From Roseateles sp. DAIF2 (GTDB taxonomy: Bacteria; Pseudomonadota; Gammaproteobacteria; Burkholderiales; Burkholderiaceae_C): a stretch of DNA of 64,000 bases. Location: positions 1,116,001 to 1,180,000 of the forward strand of contig NZ_CP049919.1 in NCBI RefSeq assembly GCF_015624425.1. The letters are read 5' to 3'. The notes beneath the pieces are model-generated. The model did no database searches. It had not been told where the DNA came from and saw only the letters and a list, made by a program, of their open reading frames with translations. The position numbers and the translations under genes are program-made. How positions within the stretch are numbered: the first letter of the stretch is position 1; each line of letters begins with the position of its first letter. This document shows, one piece after another, positions 7,092-15,980 of the stretch.

Positions 7092-9438
7092 GCAGCGGCG
7101 CGTCCGTGGCGACGCTGCGGGCCTCGGCCAGCGGCGCATCCTGCGGGCGCAAGGTCAGCACCACCGGGATGGACTTGGAGGTCGGCGTGCCGGCGCCGAT
7201 CGCGACGCTGGCCAGCGGCACCAGCGCATTGGTCTCGGGGAAATAGCTGGCCAGGCAGCCGCGCGGGATGTCGTATTCGATCAGCACGAACTTCTCGGCG
7301 CGGCGGTGCTCGCCGTCGGCCCAGAGGCTGGTGATGTCGACCCAGTCGCCGGCCTTCATGCCGATGTCCTGCAGGTCCTTGGCATTGATGAAGACCACGC
7401 GGCGATGGCCCCAGACGCCGCGGTAGCGGTCGTCCATGCCGTAGATCGTGGTGTTGTACTGGTCGTGCGAGCGCACCGTGGCCAGGGTGAACACGACCGC
7501 GTCGCGGGCTTGGCGGCGCGCCTGGCGCAGCGGCGTGTCGGTCGGCACCTTGAAGGGGATGAAGTTGGCCTTGGCGGTCGGCGTGGTCCAGATCCGCTCC
7601 GAGGGCGTGTTGCGCAGGCGAAAGCCGCCGGGCTTCTTGAGCTTCTCGTTGAAGTCCTTGAAGTCGGGCAGCACGGCCTCGATCTTGTCGCGGATGCGCG
7701 CATAGTCCTCGACCAGCCACAGCCAGGGCGTCTTGCTGCGGCCCTTCAGGGTGGCGGCGGCCAGGCGCGCGACGATCATCGGCTCGGACAGCAGATGCTC
7801 GGAGGCCGGCGCGTTCATGCCGCTGGACAGATGCACCATGCTCATCGAGTCCTCCACCGTGACGCCCTGCGGACCCGCGGCCTGCATGTCGATCTCGGTG
7901 CGGCCGAGGCAGGGCAGCACCAGCGCCTGCCTGCCGTGGATGGTGTGGCTGCGGTTGAACTTGGTCGTCACATGCACGGTCAGCTCGCAATTGCGCAGCG
8001 CCTTCCAGGTGGCGACGGTGTCCGGCGTGGCCGAGGCGAAGTTGCCGCCCAGCGCGAAGAAGACCTTGCCCGCGCCGTCCAGCATGGCCTGGATCGCTTC
8101 CACCGTGCCATAGCCGTTCTTGCGCGGCGGCTCGAAGCCGAACACGCGGCCCAGGCTGTCCAGGAAGGCGGCCGGCGGCTTCTCGTAGATGCCCATCGTG
8201 CGGTCGCCCTGCACATTGCTGTGGCCGCGCACCGGGCAGGCGCCGGCGCCGGGCCGGCCGAGGTTGCCGCGCAGCATCAGGAGGGCCGCGATCTGCTGGA
8301 TCGTCGCGACCGAATGCTGGTGCTGGGTGATGCCCATGCCCCAGCAGATGATGGTGCTTTTGGCCTGGGCATAGATGTCGGCGGCGGCGAACAGCTGCTC
8401 CTGACTCAGGCCCGATTCCTCGACCAGGGTGGCCCAGCCCTCGGCGCGCACATCGGCCTCGAACTCGGCGAAGCCATGGGTGTGCTGGGCGATGAAGTCC
8501 AGGTCCAGCAGGCGCTCGCGGCCCTCGGCGCGCGCCATGTCGTCGAGCTCGAACAGGCGTTTGGCCAGGCCCTTGATCGCGGCCAGATCGCCACCGATGC
8601 GCAGCTGGAAATAATGGGTCGAGATCGGCGTCGAACCCAGGGTCGCCATCTCGAACTTGTCCTGCGGGTCGGCGAAGCGCTCCAGCCCGCGCTCGCGCAG
8701 CGGGTTGAAGCTGACGATCTTCGCGCCGCGCTTGGAGGCCGCGCGCAGCTCGCCGAGCATGCGGGGGTGATTGGTGCCGGGGTTCTGGCCGAACACGAAG
8801 ATCGCGTCGGCCAGCTCGAAGTCCTCCAGGGTCACCGTGCCCTTGCCGATGCCGATGGTCGGCTTGAGTCCCTGGCCGCTGGGCTCGTGGCACATGTTCG
8901 AGCAGTCGGGGAAGTTGTTGGTGCCGAACTCGCGCACGAACAGCTGATACAGGAATGCGGCCTCGTTGCTGGCGCGGCCCGAGGTGTAGAAGATCGCCTC
9001 GTCCGGCGTCGCCAGCGCGTTCAGCTGCGCGGCGATCAGCTCGAAGGCGTCATCCCACTGGATCGGCACATAGCGGTCGCTGGCCGCGTCGTAGACCAGC
9101 GGCTCGGTGATGCGGCCCAGGTTCTCCAGATAGAAGTCGCTCTGCTCGGCCAGCCAGGAGACGGTGTGCGCGCCCAGCACCTCGGGCGTGGCGCGATGCG
9201 CGGTGGCCTCGGCGGCGACGGCCTTGGCGCCGTTCTCGCAGAACTCGAAGGTCGAGCGGTGGTCGCGGTCCGGCCAGGCGCAGCCCGGGCAGTCGAAGCC
9301 CTCGGGCTGGTTCGCCGCCAGCAGGGTCTTCGCACCCTTGACCGCGATGCCCTGCGCCTGCAGATGCTTGGCCACGCTCTTCAGCGCGCCCCAGCCGCCG
9401 GCCGGGCCCTTGTAGAAATGAATCTTCTGTTCGCTCAT
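7084..9438 (-). CDS. FdhF/YdeP-family molybdopterin oxidoreductase
   Basis: A 784-residue bis-MGD enzyme of the formate dehydrogenase-like YdeP group. The N-terminal CPGCAWPD (Cys50, Cys53) lacks the full four-cysteine Fe-S cluster pattern of FdhF, as is usual for this subfamily. YTSGRASNEA, then NNFPDCSNMCHEPSG with Cys183, falls where other members have the molybdenum ligand. Later blocks SFNPLRERG, WGMGITQHQHS and ACPVRGHSNVQGDR are standard. It is cytoplasmic, with no Tat signal. It forms an operon with fdhD and the OFA antiporter, suggesting formate or oxalate-derived formate as substrate. The substrate for YdeP-type enzymes is unproven. Confidence 0.9.
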   Translation of the reverse strand: MSEQKIHFYKGPAGGWGALKSVAKHLQAQGIAVKGAKTLLAANQPEGFDCPGCAWPDRDHRSTFEFCENGAKAVAAEATAHRATPEVLGAHTVSWLAEQSDFYLENLGRITEPLVYDAASDRYVPIQWDDAFELIAAQLNALATPDEAIFYTSGRASNEAAFLYQLFVREFGTNNFPDCSNMCHEPSGQGLKPTIGIGKGTVTLEDFELADAIFVFGQNPGTNHPRMLGELRAASKRGAKIVSFNPLRERGLERFADPQDKFEMATLGSTPISTHYFQLRIGGDLAAIKGLAKRLFELDDMARAEGRERLLDLDFIAQHTHGFAEFEADVRAEGWATLVEESGLSQEQLFAAADIYAQAKSTIICWGMGITQHQHSVATIQQIAALLMLRGNLGRPGAGACPVRGHSNVQGDRTMGIYEKPPAAFLDSLGRVFGFEPPRKNGYGTVEAIQAMLDGAGKVFFALGGNFASATPDTVATWKALRNCELTVHVTTKFNRSHTIHGRQALVLPCLGRTEIDMQAAGPQGVTVEDSMSMVHLSSGMNAPASEHLLSEPMIVARLAAATLKGRSKTPWLWLVEDYARIRDKIEAVLPDFKDFNEKLKKPGGFRLRNTPSERIWTTPTAKANFIPFKVPTDTPLRQARRQARDAVVFTLATVRSHDQYNTTIYGMDDRYRGVWGHRRVVFINAKDLQDIGMKAGDWVDITSLWADGEHRRAEKFVLIEYDIPRGCLASYFPETNALVPLASVAIGAGTPTSKSIPVVLTLRPQDAPLAEARSVATDAPLHA

Positions 9439-9456
9439 GGAGATGTCCCCAATGGG

Positions 9457-9497
9457 GCATGGCCTCGACCCAGGCTAAATGCGGGTCGAGGCCATGC
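9457..9497. other. Perfect 15-bp inverted repeat between OFA antiporter and oxidoreductase genes
   Basis: Arms GCATGGCCTCGACCC (9457-9471) and GGGTCGAGGCCATGC (9483-9497) pair perfectly around an 11-nt loop. A second short palindrome CCCC-AAT-GGGG (9446-9457) abuts it. It lies in the 92-bp gap between the OFA gene and the downstream oxidoreductase start. There is no T-tract on either side, so it is not a classical terminator. An RNA processing/stability hairpin or a DNA operator both fit. Confidence 0.6.
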
Positions 9498-9530
9498 GAT
9501 GCTAACCGGCCCGCGGGCCGGGCGCTGCAG

Positions 9531-11207
9531 TCAGTGGAAGAACTTGGCTGCGCTCAGCAGGGTCTTGTAGACGCCCCAGGCCAGCGGGATGCCGACGGCG
9601 GCCCAGGCCAGCAGGACCAGGGCGGTCGGCGTCGCGGCGCCGGCGCCCGGGCCGCTGCCCACTTCGGCGGCGGCGGCGCGCTCATGGGCCAGCTTCTTCT
9701 CGACCGCCAGCTCGGCGTCGCTCATGAAATGCTTGTCGGCCACCGGGCGCACCAGCAGGTTGGCGATCAGGCCGATCACCAGCATGCCGACCAGGATGTA
9801 CATGGTCTGGTTGTAGACCTGCTCGCGCGGCAGGCCCAGGCCCAGCTGGTACTCGCGCATGTAGTTGACGACCACCGGGCCCAGGATGCCGGCGGTGGCC
9901 CAGGCGGTCAGCAGGCGGCCGTGGATCGCGCCCACCATCTGGGTACCGAACAGGTCGGCCAGGTAGGCCGGCACGGTGGCGAAGCCGCCGCCGTACATCG
10001 ACAGGATGATGCAGAAGGCACCGACGAAGAGCAGGGCCGAACCGGCCGCGGCCGAGGAGGGGATGCTGAAGTACAGCAGGCCGCCCAGCACGAAGAACAC
10101 GACATAGGTCGCCTTGCGGCCCAGCTTGTCCGACAGGCTGGCCCAGAAGAAGCGGCCGCCGATATTGAACAGGCTCAGCAGCGCGGTGAAGCCGCCGGCC
10201 ACCGCGGCGATCGCGGCGAGCTGGGTCTTGTCGAGCTCGGTGAACTTGCCCTGCACGTCGATCAGCGCGCCGCCGAACACCTCCTGCAGCATCGGGCTGG
10301 CCATGCCGATCACGCCGATGCCGGCGCTGACGTTCATGCACAGCACGATCCACACCAGCCAGAACTGCGGGATGCCCCAGACCTTCTTCACATGCACATG
10401 GCGCTGCGTGATCATCGCGTTGCTGGTCTGCGCGGCCGGCGGGGTCCAGCCCTTGGGCTTCCAGCCGGTGGGCGGCACGCGGTAGCCGAGCGCGCCGCCG
10501 ACCATGAAGACGAAGTACACCAGGGCCATCACGACGAAGGTCTGCCAGACGCCGACCTCGGTGGGCGTCGCGAAATGCTTCATCAGCTCGACCGCCAGCG
10601 GCGAGCCGATCATCGCGCCGCCGCCGAAGCCCATGATGGCCATGCCCGTGGCCATGCCGCGGCGGTCCGGGAACCACTTGATCAGGGTCGACACCGGCGA
10701 GATGTAGCCCAGCCCCAGGCCGATGCCGCCGATCACGCCCGAGCCCAGGATCATCATCCAGAACTGGTGGGTGTAGATGCCCAGCGCCGACAGCAGCATG
10801 CCGCCGCACCAGCACACCGCGCTGACCAGGCCGGCCTTGCGCGGGCCGGCGCGTTCCAGCCAGCCGCCCCAGATCGCGGCCGAGCAGCCGAGGAAGACGA
10901 AGAACAGGGTGTACATCCAGCCCAGGGTCGCGACGCTCCAGTCGCAGCTGGTGGTGAAGAGCTGGGCGAAGAAGCCGACGTCCTTGCCGCAGGCCAGCGC
11001 GCCGGTGCCGGCCACGCCCAGGGCCTTGGACAGCGGCAGCCAGAACACCGAGAAGCCGTAGGCCATGCCGATGCACAGATGGATGGCGAGTGCGCAGGGC
11101 GGCACCAGCCAGCGGTTGTAGCCGGGGGAGGCGATCGTGCGCTCCTTGTCCAGCCAGCCCGGCGCGGCATTGCCGCCGAGGGTGGTATCGGTCAATACTG
11201 AGGACAT
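9531..11207 (-). CDS. OFA-family MFS oxalate/formate antiporter
   Basis: A 558-residue, 12-TM major facilitator of the OFA family. ATG 11207 is preferred because the in-frame ATG at 11357 adds a 50-residue stretch of low-complexity shadow-like sequence. Recognisable parts are the N-terminal PPCALAIHLCIGMAYGFSVFWLPL helix, WFPDRRGMATGMAIMGFGGGA, and NIGGRFFWASLSDKLGRK. Family members exchange oxalate for formate or take up related carboxylates. It heads the block with the molybdo-oxidoreductase and FdhD and is divergent from a response regulator, which probably controls it. Confidence 0.9.
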   Translation of the reverse strand: MSSVLTDTTLGGNAAPGWLDKERTIASPGYNRWLVPPCALAIHLCIGMAYGFSVFWLPLSKALGVAGTGALACGKDVGFFAQLFTTSCDWSVATLGWMYTLFFVFLGCSAAIWGGWLERAGPRKAGLVSAVCWCGGMLLSALGIYTHQFWMMILGSGVIGGIGLGLGYISPVSTLIKWFPDRRGMATGMAIMGFGGGAMIGSPLAVELMKHFATPTEVGVWQTFVVMALVYFVFMVGGALGYRVPPTGWKPKGWTPPAAQTSNAMITQRHVHVKKVWGIPQFWLVWIVLCMNVSAGIGVIGMASPMLQEVFGGALIDVQGKFTELDKTQLAAIAAVAGGFTALLSLFNIGGRFFWASLSDKLGRKATYVVFFVLGGLLYFSIPSSAAAGSALLFVGAFCIILSMYGGGFATVPAYLADLFGTQMVGAIHGRLLTAWATAGILGPVVVNYMREYQLGLGLPREQVYNQTMYILVGMLVIGLIANLLVRPVADKHFMSDAELAVEKKLAHERAAAAEVGSGPGAGAATPTALVLLAWAAVGIPLAWGVYKTLLSAAKFFH

Positions 11208-11349
11208 TCCTGTGGTGCTCCTGAGGGTCTGTGAGGGCGGCCGTGGCGGCAAGGCTGGGCCGGCAGCGATCAGACTGCATGCCTCGCCGCTTGCCCATCC
11301 GGCGACACCCGGGCAAAACGCGACAGGCTGGCGCGGGCAAGTTGACGCT

Positions 11350-11366
11350 TGCGACAATTTGTCGCA
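11350..11366. promoter_or_regulatory. 17-bp perfect palindrome TGCGACAA-T-TTGTCGCA
   Basis: A fully symmetric 17-mer in the 203-bp divergent region between the OFA antiporter and the NtrC-type regulator, 45 bp upstream of the regulator's TTG start. A TAGAAT hexamer (11378-11383) downstream could be a -10 element for the regulator. The symmetry suits a dimeric Fis-type HTH such as that of the adjacent regulator. I found no convincing -24/-12 sigma54 promoter (TGGC-N8-TTGC) in this gap. Confidence 0.62.
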
Positions 11367-11410
11367 TCGCGCCTTCCTAGAATGCGCAGCAGCCCGCCCT
11401 CCGCCCCGTC

Positions 11411-12802
11411 TTGAACAAGCTCAGCAAAACCTGGCCCCGCGCCGCCATCCTGGTCGTCGACGACGAGCCGGGCATGCTCAACTTCCTCGAGAAGACCCTG
11501 GCGCCGCGCACCACCGGAGCGGTGCTGACCGCCGGCTCGGCCGAGGCCGCGGAGGAGCTGCTGCGCCGGCACCGCTTCGACCTGGTGATCCTGGACATCA
11601 CCCTGCCGGGCAAGAGCGGCATTGCGCTGCTGAAGGAGCTGCGCGAGCGCGCGGATGCCAGCGAGGTGGTGCTGATCACCGCCTTCGCCGACCTGGACAC
11701 CGCGATCGAGGCGGTGCGCGCCGGCGCCAGCGACTTCCTGCTGAAGCCCTTTCGCGTCACCCAGATCCTCAATATCGTCGAGCAATGCCTGGAGCGCGCG
11801 CGCCTGAAGCGCGAGAACTGGGTGCTCAAGCGCAGCCTCTCGCGGCGCAGCCACGACGAGGCGCTGATCGGCGACTCGATCGCGATCAAGGGCCTGCGCG
11901 CGGCGCTGGAGCGGGTCGCGCGGGTCGGCAGCACGGTGCTGCTGACCGGCGAATCGGGCACCGGCAAGGAGCTGGCCGCGCAGGCCCTGCACCGGCTGGG
12001 GCCGAACGCCAATGCGCCCTTCGTGCCGGTCAACTGCGCCACCATGTCGCCGGCGCTGATCGAGACCGAGCTGTTCGGCCAGGCCGGCTGGGGCGCCGAC
12101 GGCCACAAGAGCCGGGACGGCCTGTTCGTCTATGCCCAGGGCGGCACCCTGTTCCTGGACGAGGTCGGCGACCTGCCGCTGGCGCTGCAGGCGACGCTGC
12201 TGCGCGTGCTGGAGGACCGGCATATCCGCCCGGTTGGCAGCGAGCACGAGATCCCGGTCGATGTGCGCATCGTCGCCGCGACCAACCGGCCGCTGGCCGA
12301 CGAGGTGGCGGCCGGGCGCTTCCGCAAGGACTTGTACTACCGGCTGCAGGTGGTCGAGATCGGCCTGCCGCCGCTGCGCGCGCACAAGGAGGACATCCCG
12401 CAGCTCAGCGCGCATTTCATCGAGATGCTGGCGCCGCGCCTGAACCTGGCGCCGATCGAGATCAGCGCCGACGAGATGCGCTATCTGCAGCAGTACGACT
12501 GGCCCGGCAATGTGCGCGAGTTGCGCAACCTGATCGAGCGCTCGCTGATCGTTGGCGCGCTGAACGTCTCGGCGCTCTACCAGAGCCTGGCGCGCACCCA
12601 GGGCCAGCCGGTGGTACCGCGTGCGAAGCTGTCCGGCCCGGTGGATCTGCAGAGCCTGGAGAAACGCCACATCCTGGCGGTGCTGGAATCGGTCGGCGGC
12701 GACAAGCAGCAGGCGGCCCAGCTGCTGGGCATCTCCAAGCGCACGCTGGAGCGGCGCTTCGCCGAATGGACCGAGACCGGCGAGCTCAGTCGGCCAGCTT
12801 GA
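11411..12802 (+). CDS. NtrC-type response regulator lacking the GAFTGA loop
   Basis: 463 residues from a TTG start. The receiver domain has the acidic pair Asp17/18, phosphoacceptor Asp62 and Lys112. The AAA+ domain has Walker A GESGTGKE (180-187) and Walker B GGTLFLDEVG (244-253). The C-terminal Fis-like HTH is QQAAQLLGISKRTLERRF (about 433-450). After ELFG (220-223), where GAFTGA should follow, the sequence is QAGWGADGHKSRDGLF. GAFTGA is the loop that contacts sigma54, so this protein may instead act through sigma70 as HupR-like relatives do. No histidine kinase gene is adjacent. Its likely target is the divergent OFA operon. Confidence 0.9.
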   Translation: MNKLSKTWPRAAILVVDDEPGMLNFLEKTLAPRTTGAVLTAGSAEAAEELLRRHRFDLVILDITLPGKSGIALLKELRERADASEVVLITAFADLDTAIEAVRAGASDFLLKPFRVTQILNIVEQCLERARLKRENWVLKRSLSRRSHDEALIGDSIAIKGLRAALERVARVGSTVLLTGESGTGKELAAQALHRLGPNANAPFVPVNCATMSPALIETELFGQAGWGADGHKSRDGLFVYAQGGTLFLDEVGDLPLALQATLLRVLEDRHIRPVGSEHEIPVDVRIVAATNRPLADEVAAGRFRKDLYYRLQVVEIGLPPLRAHKEDIPQLSAHFIEMLAPRLNLAPIEISADEMRYLQQYDWPGNVRELRNLIERSLIVGALNVSALYQSLARTQGQPVVPRAKLSGPVDLQSLEKRHILAVLESVGGDKQQAAQLLGISKRTLERRFAEWTETGELSRPA

Positions 12803-13547
12803 TCAGCGGGACATAGGCCGCCTCGATGCGCGCCAGCACGCCCTCGGCGCGGATGCGCGCCAGGCCGCTGTTGAAGTCGTCGCGCAGCGCCGGGTTGCGA
12901 AAGCCCACGCGGTAGGGGATCTTGTCGAACAGCGCGAAGAACTCGACCTCGAAGGGCTGCTCGCGGAAGCGGCTACTGCTGCGCAGCTGGCCGAGCTGGT
13001 GCTCGAAGATATGGCGTTCGGCGACGATGGCCTCGGCCTGGCCGGCGAACAGCATGCGCAGCTGCGAGAGCTGGTCGGCCTCCTCCTTGTAGCGCGGGTT
13101 GGCGCGCGCCATCTGCGCGAAGGCCGGGCCCAGGTATTCGGCCGCCTTCTGGAAGGCCACCAGGCGCAGCCGGCCCAGCTCGGCAATGCTGGGTGCCTGG
13201 GCGAAGCGGCCCTTGGGCGCGATCAGGTAGTCCTGGTAATGGATGTAGACCTCCGAGTAGGCGGCCGCGACGCCGGAGTCCGGCGTGATCGTCGCGGCGC
13301 CGTCGCATTGGCCGCTCTGCAGCGCGACGGGCACGCGCGCCTGCGGCACGAAGCTGATGCGCAGCCCATGGCCGGCGGCCTGCAGCGCGGCGCGGATGAT
13401 GTCGATCTCGATGCCGCGCCCGGTCTTCTCGTCGGCGAAGGGGGCCAGCGACTGGCCGAACACGATGTGCACCTCGGCCGCCCGCGCCGTGCCGGCCATG
13501 CAGAGCAGCCAGGCGCAGAGCAGCAGCGGGTGCAGCAGCGATTTCAT
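12786..13547 (-). CDS. Periplasmic substrate-binding protein (SBP family 3-like)
   Basis: A 253-residue protein with a signal peptide ending TARA near residue 23, followed by the family-3 amino acid-binding fold: GIEIDIIRAALQAAG, then FVPQARVPVALQSGQCDGAATI and a C-terminal SGLARIRAEGVLARIEAAY. No ABC permease or ATPase is nearby. It overlaps the GGDEF/EAL gene downstream by 4 bp (ATGA), suggesting it senses a ligand for that signalling protein rather than feeding a transporter. It also overlaps the convergent response-regulator gene by 17 bp. Confidence 0.85.
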   Translation of the reverse strand: MKSLLHPLLLCAWLLCMAGTARAAEVHIVFGQSLAPFADEKTGRGIEIDIIRAALQAAGHGLRISFVPQARVPVALQSGQCDGAATITPDSGVAAAYSEVYIHYQDYLIAPKGRFAQAPSIAELGRLRLVAFQKAAEYLGPAFAQMARANPRYKEEADQLSQLRMLFAGQAEAIVAERHIFEHQLGQLRSSSRFREQPFEVEFFALFDKIPYRVGFRNPALRDDFNSGLARIRAEGVLARIEAAYVPLIKLAD

Positions 13548-15820
13548 GATGGGCTCAATTCTGCCCCGGCTTGCTCATCTTCTTCCATGCGGCGTAGCCA
13601 ACTGCCGGCCTCGGCGGGCAGCAGCGGCTTGGCGAACAGATAGCCCTGCAGCGCCTGGCAGCCGGCGGCGCGCGCGGCCGCGGCCTGGGCCTCGGTCTCG
13701 ATGCCCTCGGCCACCACCTGCAGGCGCAGCGCCGCGGCCAGCTGGCAGATCGAGCGCACCACCGCGCTGGCGGCCGGCTGCGGCATCGGCTCGATCAGGC
13801 TGCGGTCGATCTTGACCGCGTCCAGCGGCAGATTGCGCAGCAGGTTCAGCGAGGAGAAGCCGGTGCCGAAGTCGTCCAGCGCGACCTTGATGCCCAGCGC
13901 CTTCAGCCGCGCCAGGCGTTCCTGCGCCTGCTCGGCGTCGCGCACCGCCGCGGTCTCGGTGACCTCCAGGCTCAGCAGCGCCGGCGGCAGCTCGAAGGCC
14001 TGCAGGGTGCTCAGCACGAAATCGGGGAAGGCCGGGTCCTGCAGCTGCAGCGGCGAGACATTGACCGCCACCGGCACCAGCGGGCCGCCCAGCGCGCGCC
14101 AGATCGCCTGCTGGCGGCAGGCCTGCTCCAGCAGCATCGCGCCCAGCGGCAGGATCAGGCCGGTGCGCTCGGCCGCCGGGATGAACTCGACCGGGCTGAC
14201 GATGCCATGGCCGGGCCTATGCCAGCGCACCAGGGCCTCGAAGCTCAGCAGCGCGCCGCCCTCGGCCGCCACCTTGGGCTGGTAGAGCAGCTGGAACTCG
14301 GCGTTCTTCAGCCCGGCGCGCATCGCCTGCTCGGCCAGCATGGTCGCGCTGCTGCGCCGGGCGCTGGCCTGGGCCCAGCGCTCGGCGGTGCCGGGGTCCT
14401 GCTTGGCCTCGTGCATCGCGGCGCTGGCCTCGCGCATCAGGCCGTCGGCATCGTCGGCGGTGGCCGGGAAGCTGGCCACGCCCATCGACACGTCCAGATA
14501 GATCTCATGCCCGGCCGCCTGCACCGGGCGCGTCAGGCGCAGACGCAGGCGCTGGGTCAGCGCGCGCAGCGCCTCGGGTCGCGCGTCGCCGGGCAGCAGC
14601 AGCGCGAACTCGTCCTCGCCCAGGTGCATCACCTCGACGCGCGGCGCCGGGAACTCGGTGCACAGCAGCCGCGCCATCTGGCGCAGCAGCGCGTCGCCGA
14701 TGCCATGGCCATAGGCGTCGTTGAGCTGGGTGAAGCGGTCCAGGTCCAGCCAGACCAGGCCGAAGGCCCGGCCGGCGCCGCACAGCTCGCGCAGGCGGCG
14801 CTGCAGCGCGCTGCGGTTCGGCAGGCCCGACAGCGGGTCATGCGTGGCCTGGTGCAAGAGGGCCTGGGCCGCGAGGAAGCGGTCGGTGTCGTCGCTGACG
14901 ACGATGTGCTCTGCCGCGCGCCCGTTCCAGCTGACGCGCCAGGACGAGAACACCAGGCGCATCGTGCCACCGTCGCTGCGCCGGCGTTCGCCCTCCCATT
15001 GCGCATGCGGCAGCCGGCCGGTCAGCACCGCGCGATGGCGCTGCGCGGTGCTGTGGCGCAGCGCCTCGGGCTGCTCGCGCTGCAGGGCCTCGAAGGCGGC
15101 CAGATCCGGCACGCCGTACAGGCGCAGCAGCGCGGCGTTGGCATAGAGGATGTGGCGGCCGCGCTTGATGCCGACGCCCTGGTGCGAGTTCTCGGTCAGG
15201 AAATGCAGCTGCTCGCGCAGCCGGTGCGATTCGACATTGGCGTGGCGCAGCGCCGCCAGCATCAGGCTGATGCCCAGCATCAGGCGCAGGCCGGCGCCGA
15301 TGCTGGTCTGCAGCGGCAGCCACTCCGCGCCGCCCAGCGCATAGGGGAACTGGCTCAGGCCCAGCAGCAGCAGCAGCAGGCCGGCGAAGCGTTCGGCCCG
15401 GCCCAGGCCCCAGAGCCAGCGCAGCGCCACCAGGCCCAGCCAGGTCTGCAGCCCGGCGCCGGCGGCCTGGGCGACCTCGATGCCCTGCGCGATCAGGGCC
15501 GCGAACAGGCCCAGCAGCACCAGGCCCAGCAGCGCGGCCTCGCGCCGCGCCAGCGGCCGGCCGGTCAGCTCGCGCAGGCCCAGCACCAGCAGGGTCATCG
15601 CGGCCGCGCCGGCCGCGGCCATGCCGGCGCCGCCCAACCCATGCGGCAGCGGCGCGGGCTGCAGCCACAGCAGATAGGCCGGCGTGGCCAGCACATGGAC
15701 CAGGAAGCTGGCGCCCAGCAGGCGCGTGAAGCCTTGCTCGCGGTCGCGCACCCAGACCCGCCACAGCGCCAGGCCGAGCACCAGGTTGACCAGCAGGTTG
15801 AACGCGAGCGCGTAGATCAC
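13544..15820 (-). CDS. Membrane-bound GGDEF/EAL cyclic-di-GMP protein
   Basis: 758 residues. The N-terminal 200 residues carry about seven hydrophobic helices, followed by a PAS-like segment (about 205-320), GGDEF domain and EAL domain. The GGDEF signature is altered to GEDEF and there is no RxxD I-site before it, so cyclase activity is doubtful. The EAL domain looks complete: FEALVRW, ALDDFGTGFSS, KIDRS and an EGIET block. It is therefore likely a phosphodiesterase. It is encoded first and overlaps the periplasmic binding protein gene by 4 bp. An Ala-rich C-terminus follows the EAL domain. Confidence 0.9.
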   Translation of the reverse strand: MIYALAFNLLVNLVLGLALWRVWVRDREQGFTRLLGASFLVHVLATPAYLLWLQPAPLPHGLGGAGMAAAGAAAMTLLVLGLRELTGRPLARREAALLGLVLLGLFAALIAQGIEVAQAAGAGLQTWLGLVALRWLWGLGRAERFAGLLLLLLGLSQFPYALGGAEWLPLQTSIGAGLRLMLGISLMLAALRHANVESHRLREQLHFLTENSHQGVGIKRGRHILYANAALLRLYGVPDLAAFEALQREQPEALRHSTAQRHRAVLTGRLPHAQWEGERRRSDGGTMRLVFSSWRVSWNGRAAEHIVVSDDTDRFLAAQALLHQATHDPLSGLPNRSALQRRLRELCGAGRAFGLVWLDLDRFTQLNDAYGHGIGDALLRQMARLLCTEFPAPRVEVMHLGEDEFALLLPGDARPEALRALTQRLRLRLTRPVQAAGHEIYLDVSMGVASFPATADDADGLMREASAAMHEAKQDPGTAERWAQASARRSSATMLAEQAMRAGLKNAEFQLLYQPKVAAEGGALLSFEALVRWHRPGHGIVSPVEFIPAAERTGLILPLGAMLLEQACRQQAIWRALGGPLVPVAVNVSPLQLQDPAFPDFVLSTLQAFELPPALLSLEVTETAAVRDAEQAQERLARLKALGIKVALDDFGTGFSSLNLLRNLPLDAVKIDRSLIEPMPQPAASAVVRSICQLAAALRLQVVAEGIETEAQAAAARAAGCQALQGYLFAKPLLPAEAGSWLRRMEEDEQAGAELSPS

Positions 15821-15954
15821 GGAGCTTGTGATGAGGTGGTCGCACGGCCAGGGCGGCCGCGCGGGCTCGGCGATCTTAGGGCGCGTAACAGAACGTCAGC
15901 GGCGCCCGATTGCGCATTACTGCCGCTTTGGCGGCTGTTGGCGGTGGAAGGTGC

Positions 15955-15973
15955 GGGCGGCGCGGGGCCGCCC
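15955..15973 (-). terminator. GC hairpin after the cyanophycin synthetase gene
   Basis: GGGCGGC and GCCGCCC arms with a 5-nt loop lie 8 bp past the stop of the 860-residue CphA. There is no T-run, so if it stops transcription it is weak or factor-assisted. The rest of 15821-15954 shows a second small hairpin (15922-15935) and nothing else. Confidence 0.25.
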
Positions 15974-15980
15974 GACAATC

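Noticed and set aside
11208..11410. A sigma54 (-24/-12) promoter for the OFA antiporter
   Set aside because: The best candidate, TGGCGCG followed by GTTGA, lacks the GC pair at -12 on either strand.
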